Position numbers and translations under genes: made by a program. A DNA stretch of 44,727 nt. Source: Planobispora longispora. Its GTDB lineage: Bacteria > Actinomycetota > Actinomycetes > Streptosporangiales > Streptosporangiaceae. The stretch lies in the NCBI RefSeq assembly GCF_016863135.1, contig NZ_BOOH01000074.1, positions 1-44,727 of the forward strand. The letters are read 5' to 3'. This document shows positions 9,922-19,142 of the stretch, in pieces (the first letter of the stretch is position 1; each line of letters opens with the position of its first letter). The notes under the pieces are model-generated. The model was not told the origin of the DNA. It saw only the letters and a program-made list of their open reading frames with translations, and did not search any database.

Positions 9922-9933
9922 CCCCGCCCCGAT

Positions 9934-9968
9934 CCGGCAGGGTCTCCCCGCGGAGGGGACCCTGCCGG
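9934..9968 (+). terminator. Terminator-like hairpin after the TrmH gene
   Basis: CCGGCAGGGT at 9934-9943 pairs with ACCCTGCCGG at 9959-9968, and a few inner pairs (one G-U) extend the stem to about 14 bp. No U tract follows. Confidence 0.7.
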
Positions 9969-10005
9969 AAGGCGCCCCCGAGCGGCGCCCCGGCCGCGGA
10001 CGGAC

Positions 10006-10090
10006 GCGGACGCGCCGGTCGCGGACACCTCGGTCACAGACGCCTCGGTCACAGACGCCTCAGTCGCGGACGCCTCAGTCGCGGACGCGG
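10006..10090. repeat. 15-bp tandem repeat array
   Basis: About five copies of a 15-bp unit close to GCGGACGCCTCAGTC run from 10006, with the last partial unit ending near 10090. Units alternate at a few fixed positions (GCGG/ACAG, CTCG/CTCA). The array extends into the stop codon and last codons of the minus-strand membrane protein gene (stop at 10075-10077), so unit number may set the C-terminus of that protein. Confidence 0.8.
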
Positions 10091-10248
10091 GAAGACCCGC
10101 GGAAGAGCTTGGCGGCGAACATGACGACCACGGCCACCAGGCCGATGATCAAAGCCCACTTGAGCAGGCCGAACAGGAAGCCCAGCACCGAGCCGAGCAG
10201 CATGAAGGCGACTATCACGGCCGCCACGATCAGCAGAATTCGTCCCAT
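10075..10248 (-). CDS. 57-residue membrane protein, function unknown
   Basis: Starts MGRILLIVAAVIVAFMLLG and ends KLFRGSSRVRD. Two hydrophobic helices (about 4-25 and 30-47) are separated by a short GLLKW turn and followed by a positively charged tail, so both ends should be cytoplasmic. The length, clean hydrophobic pattern and high third-position GC argue for a real gene. Its 3' end merges into a 15-bp tandem repeat. I know of no characterised family; small two-helix proteins of this kind are often partners or stress-induced membrane proteins, which here is only a possibility. Confidence 0.65.
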   Translation of the reverse strand: MGRILLIVAAVIVAFMLLGSVLGFLFGLLKWALIIGLVAVVVMFAAKLFRGSSRVRD

Positions 10249-10793
10249 GTGTCCACGGTATGTCCCCGCCGGGCCGTACGGCAGGCGCGCGGGCCCACAT
10301 CAGGGACAAGCCAGGGTCACCCCTCAGGGTCGTCCCCACCCGGACATGAGCACGAGCCGTCGCGATCAGTACCAAATCGTCGAGGTTCCCGAGATCCACC
10401 CTCCAAGGGCGTCATGGGTCACCTGAGTGACGCTGACGGTCCCTACACGACCATCGCTGGTGCGTATGCAGAGCGTCAGGCCGGGCTTCACCATGCCGGT
10501 TTTGATCAGCGAAACACCCTCGCCGGCGACGTGGTTCTGGCAGACCTGTTCCGATAGGGAGCAGAACCCCCGAACCACCGGTTCCTATACGTGTGGTTTT
10601 CCGTGATTGATCAATGTCGCCTCCGGCGATCGCCGAATTCTTCATCGGATGCGAATGTGGCCACATCGCGACGGTTCTTCGATAGCCAGTGCACCAGTTT
10701 CACCTGCCTCGCTGTACGTGGTTGGACGCGTACCGCAGGTGCGTGGTTGGCGTGCGCTCGTTGATCCTCCAATCATCGGGACGGCCGACGCCG
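10249..10793. other. Lower-GC intergenic stretch
   Basis: About 545 bp between the small membrane protein and the end of the second MoxR module. From about 10370 to 10790 the GC content falls visibly below the neighbours (I estimate 55-58%). Apart from the gene remnant at 10366-10578 I see no gene, repeat or RNA. Confidence 0.5.
10366..10578 (-). pseudogene. Possible remnant of a small secreted or regulatory protein gene
   Basis: A 70-codon minus-strand frame whose second half (KPGLTLCIRTSDGRVGTVSV, then a threonine-rich end) resembles a beta-rich C-terminal segment I associate with actinomycete proteins of unknown function reading CVRTxxGR. The N-terminal part has no start signal, signal peptide or clear homology, codon usage is unlike the neighbours, and the GC is low. 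I read it as the tail of a degraded or horizontally acquired gene, but a short intact gene cannot be excluded. Confidence 0.3.
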
Positions 10794-11432
10794 TCAGCGG
10801 CCGGCGTTGCGCAGCACGCGGGCCAGGACCAGCGCCCCGGCGGCTCCCAGGACCACCGCCGCCGCGGCCGGCACCGCGGCGGCCGCCGCGCCGGTGATCA
10901 CGGTCAGGGCCAGGCAGACGGCGGCCGAGGCGAGGGTCACCGTCCCGGTCCTGGTCAGCCAGGGGACCAGGAGCGCCGCCGGGATGCGGGCCGAGGCCGG
11001 CACCTGGGCCGCGATCGCGGCCATGCCGTGGTGGAGGTAGAGCAGCAGGCCGATGAGCAGGCCCATGGCCGGTGACGGACTGTAGCCGTACAGCATGGTC
11101 GTCAGCAGCCATGCCGCCACCGCGACCGCCTGCGTCGCCGAGACCCACCCGCCGTCCGGGTCGGCGGCGGTGAGCAGGCTGATCAGGACCGCCAGCAGCG
11201 GCATCACCGGCCCGGCCCGGTAGTCCGGCGGCATGGCGACGAGCAGGGCGGCCGTCCCCGCCGCCCACACCAGCGCCCGCCAGGCCAGCGAGTGCAGCAG
11301 CAGGCGCCCCGCCGTGCCGCCCTCCCGGCCGGAGGCGGCGGGACCGCCCTGGTCGGTGGAGGCGGGACCGCCGCCGCCCTGCCGGGAGGGAACGCCACCC
11401 TGCCAGGAGCGAGCGTCGCCGGGGCCGTTCAT
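10794..11432 (-). CDS. Membrane protein closing the second MoxR module
   Basis: A 212-residue integral membrane protein. The first ~50 residues are Gly/Ser/Gln rich and cytoplasmic-looking (from MNGPGDARSW), followed by about five or six hydrophobic helices, including segments LVWAAGTAALLVA, MPLLAVLISLLTA and AMGLLIGLLLYLH. The start overlaps the stop of the DUF58 gene as ATGA, so it is the last cistron of the operon DUF4129 - small membrane protein - MoxR - DUF58 - this gene. I recognise no domain; its constant place in the module suggests a membrane partner of the DUF58/MoxR pair. Confidence 0.85.
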   Translation of the reverse strand: MNGPGDARSWQGGVPSRQGGGGPASTDQGGPAASGREGGTAGRLLLHSLAWRALVWAAGTAALLVAMPPDYRAGPVMPLLAVLISLLTAADPDGGWVSATQAVAVAAWLLTTMLYGYSPSPAMGLLIGLLLYLHHGMAAIAAQVPASARIPAALLVPWLTRTGTVTLASAAVCLALTVITGAAAAAVPAAAAVVLGAAGALVLARVLRNAGR

Positions 11433-12675
11433 CGCATCGCCGCCGCGGCGCGGGCCACATCGCGCAGGACCGCGTCCAGGCTCCCCGAACCGCGCCAGGC
11501 TTCGACGGGCACGCCGGCCTCCCGCAGACGGCCGACGGTGTTGTCGCGCTCCAGCCGCCAGATGCGCTCGGCCAGTTCCGACCACTCGCCGGCGGATCGC
11601 AGCGGCAGCCCTTCCGGCAGGGTGTCGACCGCGACGACCGCGCGCCGGGCCCGGGCGAGGACGGCCAGCGCGGTGGCGCTGCGCGCGTCCAGCAGCGGGG
11701 TGAGCATGACGACCAGGGCCCCGGGAGGGAGCATCCCGGTGGCCAGCAGCCGGTCGCCGAGGGTCTCCTGCCCGCCGGGCCCGACCTTGATCTCGGCCAG
11801 CCAGGCGAGCTGGGCCAGGTGGTGCCTGCGTCCGGTGCCGGGGCGCAGCCTCCGCAGCCGGGGGCCGAACTCCACCAGCGAGACCCGGTCCCCCTGGTGC
11901 GTGTAGTGCCCGGCGATCGCCGCGGCGGCCCGGACCGCGGCGTCCAGCGCACCGGGGCCGTCCGGCCCGCCGCCCGCGTCGCGCAGCACGTCGAGGAGGA
12001 TCACGATCTCGGCGTCGCGGTCGGGCTGGGTGGCGTTCACGTACGGCTCGCGGGCGCGCAGCGTGACCCGCCAGTCGATGCGGCGCAGCCGGTCCCCCGG
12101 CCGGTAGGGCCGGACCCCGGCCAGCTCTCCCCCGTCGCCCGCCCGCCGGGAGCGGTGGATGCCGGATATCCCGCCGGGGCGGGGCACCGGGGTGCGGGAG
12201 GAGTACGGCTCGGCGGCGGGCAGCGCCCGCACAGGCTTCGGCGCCAGCGCCCGCTCGGGGAACTCCAGGAGCCCGTCGCAGGCGAACACCCGGACGCGGA
12301 CCGGCCCGAAGGTGTGCACCCCCCAGCGCAGGGCGGTGGCGGACAGCGGCACCGTGGCGGGGGCCCCGGTCACCGCGGGCCTGGTCTCCAGGTCGAGCGC
12401 GGGGCCGGCCGCCGGGACGACCACGCAGATCGCCGCCGGGTCGGCGGCGACGGTGACCGTCCCGGTGAGCGTGCCGCCCTCGGTGACGGTGTTCCCGGTC
12501 AGGACCAGCTCGGCCTGCGGGGCGCCCGCGGGCCGGGAGCGCAGTGACAGGAGGGTGCCCAGCGCGAACGGCACGGCGACGGCCAGCAGGTCCGGCCGGC
12601 CCAGGGCCACCCCCAGCAGGCACAGCCCGGCCGGAAGGACGGTCGCGCGGCGGAAGGCCCGTGTCGTGACCCACG

Positions 12676-12679
<4 letters not shown>
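11429..12679 (-). CDS. DUF58 membrane protein (module 2)
   Basis: A 416-residue DUF58 protein. Two N-terminal hydrophobic segments (about 12-27 and 30-46) anchor it, an immunoglobulin-like beta region follows, and the DUF58 core YRPGDRLRRIDWRVTLR lies near 230. The last third is a VWA-like fold with IVILLDVLRDA in place of a full MIDAS DxSxS, so metal binding is doubtful. It differs from the module 1 DUF58, which has no membrane segments. ATGA overlaps link it to MoxR upstream and to the membrane protein downstream, which argues for coupled translation and a fixed stoichiometry. I start at the ATG at 12679, inside the MoxR stop; a longer frame is Arg-rich noise. Confidence 0.9.
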
Positions 12680-13658
<979 letters not shown>

Positions 13659-13662
<4 letters not shown>

Positions 13663-14108
13663 ATCTCCTCGATTCGCGCGACCAGGCGGGCCAGCTCGGC
13701 GCGGGTCGGGATCTCCGCGCGGGGGGCGGTGATCAGGGCGTGCAGGTCGTCTCCGAGGATGTCCCGGGCCCGTTGCGGGCCGGTCGCCCCGTGCCGCAGG
13801 CGCAGCCGTTCGGCGGCCAGGTCGGCGAGCCGGTCGCGGACGAGCGAGGGATACTTGGCGGGGTCGTCGTAGGCGAAGGCGAGCCGCCGTTCCCACCAGC
13901 GGAGCTCGCGGATCTCGTGGTGCTCGCGGAGCTCGCGGAGCTCGCGGAGCTCGGTGAACTCCTGCCCGGACGGTTCCGGTGTCCCCGGCCCGGCCGCGGG
14001 GCGGCGGGGCGCGCCCGCCGGGATCCGGCGCAGCAGGAGGAAGGCCGCCACCCCGGCGACCGCGAGCACGCAGGCGTGCCACACCAGCCCGGTCACGATC
14101 TCCTCCAC
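13659..14108 (-). CDS. Small single-pass membrane protein of the MoxR module
   Basis: A 149-residue protein with an N-terminal membrane helix (about 7-27) and a long charged cytoplasmic part. Residues 52-68 contain ELRELRELREHHEIREL, a short in-frame repeat encoded by repeats of GCGGAGCTC and likely a helical spacer. The C-terminal part (from about 80, DDPAKYPSLVRDRLADLAAERLRL) recurs in proteins encoded beside actinomycete MoxR genes. The start is GTG 14108 with the reading GTG GAG GAG ATC GTG. Exactly this start region is tandemly duplicated upstream. The stop overlaps the MoxR start. Confidence 0.82.
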
Positions 14109-14220
14109 GGATCCGGCCCCATCACGATCTCCTCCACGGATCCGGCCCCATCACGATTCCTCCCGGGTCCGCCCCGATCGCGTTCCCCGCCGCCGCCCCG
14201 ATCGCGTTCCCCGCCGCCGG
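14093..14220. repeat. Tandem duplication of a translation-start region
   Basis: A 29-nt unit at 14093-14121 is repeated exactly at 14122-14150, with a third, decayed start of the unit at 14151. The unit contains the GTG start and first codons of the 149-residue protein gene. Further upstream, CGCGTTCCCCGCCGCC with short flanks occurs twice (about 14168-14220). The whole 117-nt spacer between the DUF4129 stop and this start is therefore repeat-derived. Confidence 0.8.
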
Positions 14221-14225
14221 CCCGA

Positions 14226-14918
14226 TCACGTCGCCAGCTCCGCGTCCACCTCGGCCAGCGCCCGCCGGGCCGTCTCCCGCAGGGGGTCGTCCACCTCGTG
14301 CGGGCTGTAGCGGGCCCGGCGGTAGGCGGCCGCGAGCCGCTCCAGCGCCGCCTCTCCCACCCGGTGCGCCGCCAGCAGCCGGGCGACCAGGTCGGCGGGG
14401 GTGTCGGCGAGCGCGCGAGGGGTTCCCGCCCTGGCCGCGGCGTGTTCGAGCCGGAGCCAGCAGGCGATCACGGCGCGGCGCGGGTCGCCCGCGGAGTCGA
14501 GGTCGGCCAGCCCGGCCCGGAGCGCCTCGCGCACCCGCAGCACCGTCTCCTCCGGCTCGTCCGGGAGCGGTGGCGGCGCGGGCGCCGGGAAGCCGTCCCC
14601 GGCGCGGAGGATCATCCTGATCAGCATGACGATCACCGGTGCGGCCAGCACGGCCCCCAGGACGACCACGGCCCAGAAGCCGAACTCCCCCATCGCCTCG
14701 TCCCCGGCGGGCCGGGGATCGCCGGAGCGGGAGGCGGCCGGGAGCGGGCCGGGGCGCCCGAGGTCGATTTCGAGGCCCAGCCCGTCCCCGAGCGCGAGCC
14801 CGCCTCCGTGACGGACCCAGCCCGCGGCGAGCCCGGCCGCGAGCAGGGCGGCGACGGCCAGGGCGAGCGATCCCCGGCGGCGCCGTCGCTCCGTCTTCCA
14901 GCTCCCTGAACGGCGCAT
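14226..14918 (-). CDS. DUF4129 membrane protein (first gene of MoxR module 2)
   Basis: A 230-residue protein with two membrane helices (about 16-33 and 78-100) enclosing a short Pro/Gly-rich outer loop, and a cytoplasmic helical C-terminal domain from about 115. The C-terminal domain, with RRAVIACWLRLEHAAARAG and YRRARYSPHEV, is the DUF4129 signature, also found at the end of TgpA-type transglutaminase proteins encoded in MoxR clusters. It is the first gene of the module and probably sets its transcription. The start at ATG 14918 (MRRSGSWKTE) was chosen because the 36 preceding codons are Pro/Ala-rich and unlike the family. Confidence 0.88.
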   Translation of the reverse strand: MRRSGSWKTERRRRRGSLALAVAALLAAGLAAGWVRHGGGLALGDGLGLEIDLGRPGPLPAASRSGDPRPAGDEAMGEFGFWAVVVLGAVLAAPVIVMLIRMILRAGDGFPAPAPPPLPDEPEETVLRVREALRAGLADLDSAGDPRRAVIACWLRLEHAAARAGTPRALADTPADLVARLLAAHRVGEAALERLAAAYRRARYSPHEVDDPLRETARRALAEVDAELAT

Positions 14919-14975
14919 ATCGCAGCCACTACACCAGCGTGCCGGGCGGCAGTCAAGATCCGGAGCCGCCGGGGC

Positions 14976-14995
14976 GGCCGCCGGCGCCGGCGGCC
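14976..14995. terminator. GC-rich palindrome after the peptidase gene
   Basis: GGCCGCCGGC and GCCGGCGGCC make a perfect 20-nt palindrome between the end of the secreted peptidase gene and the DUF4129 start. It could end peptidase transcription, but there is no loop or U tract and it might also be an operator for the module. Confidence 0.35.
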
Positions 14996-15059
14996 CCGCG
15001 GCGTCCCCGGCACGCTGCGGGGACACCGCCGGACCCCGGTCCGGGCCTCGCCGTCCGCG

Positions 15060-17060
15060 TCAGCCGAGGGCCGAGCGCCCGCCGACGAGCGGGAGCGTCA
15101 CCGAGCTCCTGGCCGGCTCGACCGAGACGTTGGTCCCGGCGGGCAGGCGGAGGGTGAAGTCGCGGTCGGTGGAGATGAGCACGACGCCGATCCGGTGCCC
15201 GGCCTTGACGACGTAGTCGTTGGGCTGGAGGTCGAAGTCGAAGTCATAGAAGCGGCCCTCGCGCAGCAGCTCGGTGCGGGAGTCCGAGTGGCGGTTGCGC
15301 ACGTCGAGCCAGCCCCTGGTGATGATCTTGTAGGGAGCGGTGACGGTGACGTGCTCGGCCAGCCGGGCGCAGCCGGTGTCGCCGGGGATGCCCTGGCCGT
15401 AGCAGACCGGGGTGGGCCCGTAGACGACTTGGCCGTAGGCGCGGGCGTCGGTGCCGTAGTCGACCAGCAGCGCCGTCAGGTACGGCGAGCGCCCGCCGGA
15501 GAAGGCCGCCCTGATCCCGACCTTCGGGGTGCCGGACAGGCGGACGTCCCTGGTCAGCGGGGCCGACAGGTAGGCCAGGCGGTTGGGGTCGGTGGCGGCG
15601 ACGTTCTCGGCGAGCTGCTCGGCGGTGCGCGCGTTCTGGTCGGTGAAGGACTCCACCGCGCGGCCGCGGCCGCGGTCCGGGGTCAGGGCGCCGTTCTGCC
15701 CGCCGGAGCCCGCGGTCAGGCCGAGCCGCACGTCACGGGTGCCGGGCAGCGGCCAGTCGGGGTGCTGGGCCCACTGGCCGGGACCGTGCTCCACGTCGGC
15801 CCGCGGCTCGCCGAGGATGCCGTTGCGCAGGCCGTACAGGTGGAAGTCGAACCAGCGGTGCAGCTGGCGCAGCCACTCGGCGTTGCGCTGGGCGAAGTTG
15901 AAGGGGTTGAAGTGCGCGCCCTGGTGCAGCCAGATCTTGCGCGGCACGCCCCGCTCGGCCAGCGCGTCCCACCACTGGACGGCCTGCTTGGTCTTGACGT
16001 TCCAGTCGTTGAGGCCGTGCACGAGGAACACGCTGGCCCGGACCTTGCGCACGTCGGGCAGGTAGTTGCGCTCGTGCCAGAAGCGTGAGTAGTCACCGGT
16101 GACGCGGTCCTGGTCGCGCTCGATCGCGTCCATCAGCGCACCGCAGACTTCCTGACCGTTCTCCCTGGTCAGGACGTAACGGGCGAGCACGTCGGCGTCC
16201 TCGCCCTGGAACCCGCCGGGGGCCACCACACCGCCGTTGGCCCGGTAGTAGTCGTACCAGGAGGAGATGGCGGCGATCGGCACGATGGTCTTCAGGCCCT
16301 GGACCCCGGTGGCGGCGACGGCGTTGGGCAGGGTGCCGTTGTAGGAGACGCCGATCATGCCGACGTTCCCGGTGGACCAGCCGGCCCGCACCTCGCCGCC
16401 CGCCGCGTCGAAGCCCTTGGCGCGGCCGTTGAGCCAGTCGATCGCGGCCTTGGGCCCGGCGGTCTCGTTCGGCAGGCCGGTGGTCGGGCAGCCGGTGGCG
16501 CGGCCCGAGCCGACGTTCTCCACCAGCACGACCGCGTAGCCGCGCGGTACGAAGTAGTTGTCGTAGTAGCCGCGGAACGGCGCGGAGGCGGCGCGGGCGG
16601 CCGAATCCTCGTCCAGGCCGAACATCTCGTCGTTCAGCTCGCGGAACTTGTTGCGGCGGTACTCCATGCCGGCCGGGTCGGAGCCGTCGAGGTCGACGAC
16701 GTGGTTGTCCACGTCGTTGCCGCCCGCGTAGTAGGGGCTGGACTCCATGACGACCGGGACCTTCAGCCCGGCGGCGGTCTCCTTGGGCCGGATGATGTCG
16801 ACCGCGACCCGGTCCGGGCGGCCGTCGGCGTCGCTGTCGGTCCCGGCGACCTCCACGAACACGGTCTCGATCAGAGCCTCGGCGCGGGAGTAGACCGGCT
16901 GGGTCTCGTTGTCCTCGATCGGCCCGGAGGGCGTGGGCGACGGGGTCGGGGGTGGCTGGGGCGGGGAGGCCGCGGACGCGGCGGGGACGGTCGCCATGGG
17001 CAGTGCGCTCAGGGGTACGGCCACCGCCACGGCGAGCAGAAGGCTCTTCCATCTGTTCAT
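15060..17060 (-). CDS. Secreted Xaa-Pro dipeptidyl-peptidase (S15 / CocE-NonD family)
   Basis: A 666-residue secreted serine peptidase. A signal peptide (MNRWKSLLLAVAVAVPLSAL..., cleavage near the ASAAS at 28-32) is followed by a Pro-rich linker. The alpha/beta-hydrolase domain carries the catalytic triad: S239 in GVSYNG, D352 in HGLNDWNV and H383 in HQGAHFNP. The C-terminal third is the beta-rich X-Pro dipeptidyl-peptidase domain (PepX_C type). The full length matches actinomycete members, so it is probably active and releases X-Pro dipeptides outside the cell. It is a single gene with a 183-nt upstream region containing two inverted repeats. Confidence 0.92.
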   Translation of the reverse strand: MNRWKSLLLAVAVAVPLSALPMATVPAASAASPPQPPPTPSPTPSGPIEDNETQPVYSRAEALIETVFVEVAGTDSDADGRPDRVAVDIIRPKETAAGLKVPVVMESSPYYAGGNDVDNHVVDLDGSDPAGMEYRRNKFRELNDEMFGLDEDSAARAASAPFRGYYDNYFVPRGYAVVLVENVGSGRATGCPTTGLPNETAGPKAAIDWLNGRAKGFDAAGGEVRAGWSTGNVGMIGVSYNGTLPNAVAATGVQGLKTIVPIAAISSWYDYYRANGGVVAPGGFQGEDADVLARYVLTRENGQEVCGALMDAIERDQDRVTGDYSRFWHERNYLPDVRKVRASVFLVHGLNDWNVKTKQAVQWWDALAERGVPRKIWLHQGAHFNPFNFAQRNAEWLRQLHRWFDFHLYGLRNGILGEPRADVEHGPGQWAQHPDWPLPGTRDVRLGLTAGSGGQNGALTPDRGRGRAVESFTDQNARTAEQLAENVAATDPNRLAYLSAPLTRDVRLSGTPKVGIRAAFSGGRSPYLTALLVDYGTDARAYGQVVYGPTPVCYGQGIPGDTGCARLAEHVTVTAPYKIITRGWLDVRNRHSDSRTELLREGRFYDFDFDLQPNDYVVKAGHRIGVVLISTDRDFTLRLPAGTNVSVEPARSSVTLPLVGGRSALG

Positions 17061-17085
17061 TGAGGGTCGCTCCGAAAGCCGATGG

Positions 17086-17138
17086 AGATTTGACAGCTGC
17101 CGTCAATCTCTTCCAAGGGATCTTCTCCCGCAAGATCC
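17086..17138 (-). promoter_or_regulatory. Two inverted repeats upstream of the peptidase gene
   Basis: A 24-nt imperfect inverted repeat at 17086-17109 (TTGAC/GTCAA arms) includes, on the minus strand, a TTGACG that could be a -35 element. A second repeat, GGATCTT/AAGATCC, lies at 17118-17138. Both sit 25-80 nt upstream of the start codon, where operator or leader structure would act. Confidence 0.35.
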
Positions 17139-17243
17139 TGGATGTAACGAATCGGCGGCTGCGCGGCGCCGCGGGCGGGTGATCGGGCGATCGTCCGGCT
17201 TCTGCCCCGGCCCGCTGTCGCCGGCGACGGCCCGGTCGCCCCT

Positions 17244-17912
17244 TCACCCGGCGTACGGCGTCCGCAGGAGCGCGGCCGCGTGCTCGACGACGGCGTCCAG
17301 ATCGTCGCCGAGACCGCCGGTCAGCCACTGCTGGGCGAGCTCCACCATCGCGCCGGTGAACATCGCGGCGCCCACCCGCGCCAGGCGTGGATCGGCGGCG
17401 GGGCGCGTCCGGGTCTCCTGCCGCAGGACCGCGTCCATCAGCGCGGTCTGGGCGGCCTGTCGCCGGGCGATCAGCACGGGGTTGGCCCGGGCCTCGGTGA
17501 ACAGCACCCGGCCCCGGCGCGGATCGGCCGAGCTGAAGTCCAGCACGGTGCGGATGCCGGCGCGGATCCGTTCGGCCGCGTCGTCGCCGGCCGCCTCCAG
17601 GACCGCCGGCAGGAGCCCGGCCAGATCGGAGGCGACCTTGTCGTAGACCGCGCCGAGGAGCTGGCCGGTGTCGGCGAAGTTCTCGTAGAAGTAGCGGGCG
17701 TGCAGGGCGGCGGCCCGGCACACCGCGCGCACCGACACCCCGGCCTCGCCCTGGGTGCCGAACAGCTCGAACGCCGCCTCCACCAGCCGGGCCCGGCGCT
17801 CGCTGCGCCGGACGGTCAGCGGCACACCGGCCCACCGGGTCACCGCGGGCTCAGCGGGCCCCGCGAGCTCCGCGAGCTCCGCGGCTGCCACGGTCTCTGC
17901 GTCGCTCGCCAC
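17244..17912 (-). CDS. TetR-family transcriptional regulator
   Basis: A 222-residue one-component repressor. After an Ala/Glu-rich N-terminal extension of about 30 residues, the helix-turn-helix lies at about 38-85 (RARLVEAAFELFGTQGEAGV then AVCRAAALHARYFYENF, where YFYENF is the usual end of the recognition region). A helical ligand-binding domain follows. It is divergent from the MpaB-type oxygenase gene, and the 89-nt gap contains two near-identical 26-bp palindromes that are very probably its operators, so autoregulation and control of the oxygenase are likely. The ligand is unknown; a lipid or rubber-like degradation substrate would fit the neighbour. Confidence 0.92.
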   Translation of the reverse strand: MASDAETVAAAELAELAGPAEPAVTRWAGVPLTVRRSERRARLVEAAFELFGTQGEAGVSVRAVCRAAALHARYFYENFADTGQLLGAVYDKVASDLAGLLPAVLEAAGDDAAERIRAGIRTVLDFSSADPRRGRVLFTEARANPVLIARRQAAQTALMDAVLRQETRTRPAADPRLARVGAAMFTGAMVELAQQWLTGGLGDDLDAVVEHAAALLRTPYAG

Positions 17913-17932
17913 CCGCTCAGCCTATCCATCCG

Positions 17933-17990
17933 ATTCTGGCTACACATGTAGCCAGAATTCTCCTATTCTGGATACATCTGTAGCCAGATT
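17933..17990. promoter_or_regulatory. Paired TetR operators
   Basis: Site 1 (17933-17958) is a perfect inverted repeat, ATTCTGGCTACA and TGTAGCCAGAAT around CA. Site 2 (17965-17990), ATTCTGGATACA and TGTAGCCAGATT around TC, differs by two bases. The sites are in the same register 32 bp apart, about three helical turns, so two dimers would bind the same face of the DNA. They fill the space between the divergent regulator and oxygenase genes; site 2 ends 11 nt before the oxygenase ATG. Confidence 0.85.
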
Positions 17991-18001
17991 TGGGAGCCGG
18001 C

Positions 18002-19021
18002 ATGATCCCCCTGCCCCACCAGACGCTCATCCGGCACCTCGCCGGGCGGTTCGACCGGCACTTCGACACCCATGTGCGGTCCCGCTTCTTCAGGGGACTC
18101 GACTTCGCCGGCCCCGCCGGGGACCCCGGCTGGTTCGGCCCCGGCAGCGCGGTGTGGCACGTGCACTCCCACACCCCGGCCCTGTCCTTCGGGCTGGCGT
18201 GCGCGGCCTACCTGGAGGGCCTGGACCCCAGCATCCACTGGATGGGCGTCGACCACTCCCGGATCACCGCCCGGGACTCCGGGGGCGGGCCGACCGGCGA
18301 GTTCGACCCGGAGGGCGCCGCCGTGCGGTTCGGGCACTCCCTGTCGTTCTTCATCGGCACCGCCTACGGCTCCACCGAGACCGCCGAGCGCCTGGCCCGA
18401 ACGGTGCGCGCCATGCACCACACCGTCAAGGGCACCCGCCCCGACGGCCTCCCCTACGACGCCGACGACCCCGGCTGGCTGCGCTGGAACTACGCCACCG
18501 TCGTCTGGGGCCTGGCCACCGCGCACGAGCGCTACCATCCCCGCCCGCTGCGCGGGAAGGACCTGGACCGCTACTACGGCGAGTTCGTCCGCGTCGGCCA
18601 CGCGCTCGGCGGCACCGACCTACCCGCCACCAAGGCCGACACCCTCGAATGCCTCCGGTCCTACCTCCCCCGCCTGGCCGTCACGCCCGGCAAGGCGGCG
18701 CGCACCGGCGTCAACCTCCGCGGCACCCCCACCACCCCGCTCACCGGCCCGTTCATGGACTGGGCCATCCGCGACACCCTTCCCACCTGGGCCGCCCGCA
18801 TGGTCATGCACCAGCCGCTCAACCCCGTCGAGCGGCGGGCCCGCCGTACCGTCCTCCGGCTGGCCCTCAACGGCGTCCACACTCTCACCGGACCTCTTGA
18901 GGAGTTCCGCCAGGCCCAGGCCAGGGTCGCCGGCGGCATCACCGGGGCCCCCGCCGCACCCGCCTACGAACCCGGGAGCGACCCGGTCCGCAGCCGCGGC
19001 GAGGCCGAGGCCATGGCCTGA
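18002..19021 (+). CDS. MpaB-type oxygenase (DUF2236 / latex-clearing-protein-like)
   Basis: A 339-residue soluble protein of the oxygenase MpaB (DUF2236) family, heme-containing relatives of the latex-clearing protein Lcp and of mycophenolic-acid pathway oxygenase. Visible features include AVWHVHSHTPAL, the GHSLSFFIGTAYG segment, AMHHTVKG and NYATVVWGLATAHERY; conserved His residues of the family are present in the first and middle blocks. ATG 18002 with GGGAG seven bases upstream is preferred over an upstream TTG. The substrate is unknown. The gene is divergent from a TetR regulator and probably under its control through two operators. Confidence 0.85.
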   Translation: MIPLPHQTLIRHLAGRFDRHFDTHVRSRFFRGLDFAGPAGDPGWFGPGSAVWHVHSHTPALSFGLACAAYLEGLDPSIHWMGVDHSRITARDSGGGPTGEFDPEGAAVRFGHSLSFFIGTAYGSTETAERLARTVRAMHHTVKGTRPDGLPYDADDPGWLRWNYATVVWGLATAHERYHPRPLRGKDLDRYYGEFVRVGHALGGTDLPATKADTLECLRSYLPRLAVTPGKAARTGVNLRGTPTTPLTGPFMDWAIRDTLPTWAARMVMHQPLNPVERRARRTVLRLALNGVHTLTGPLEEFRQAQARVAGGITGAPAAPAYEPGSDPVRSRGEAEAMA

Positions 19022-19142
19022 GCCGGGACGGTCGCCCCGTCCGCCGGCCGGCGGAGCGGCGCCCCGGGAAGCGGCGCCCCCGGGAAGCGGCGACCCGGAA
19101 AACCCGTACCGGGCGGCGCCGTACGGCTGGCAGGCTTGACCG

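Noticed and set aside
19022-19142. Short GCGGCGCCCC/GGGAAGCGGCG repeats before the nucleotidyltransferase as a regulatory array
   Set aside because: The units are irregular, GC-only words of the kind common in this genome; no symmetry or spacing supports an operator.
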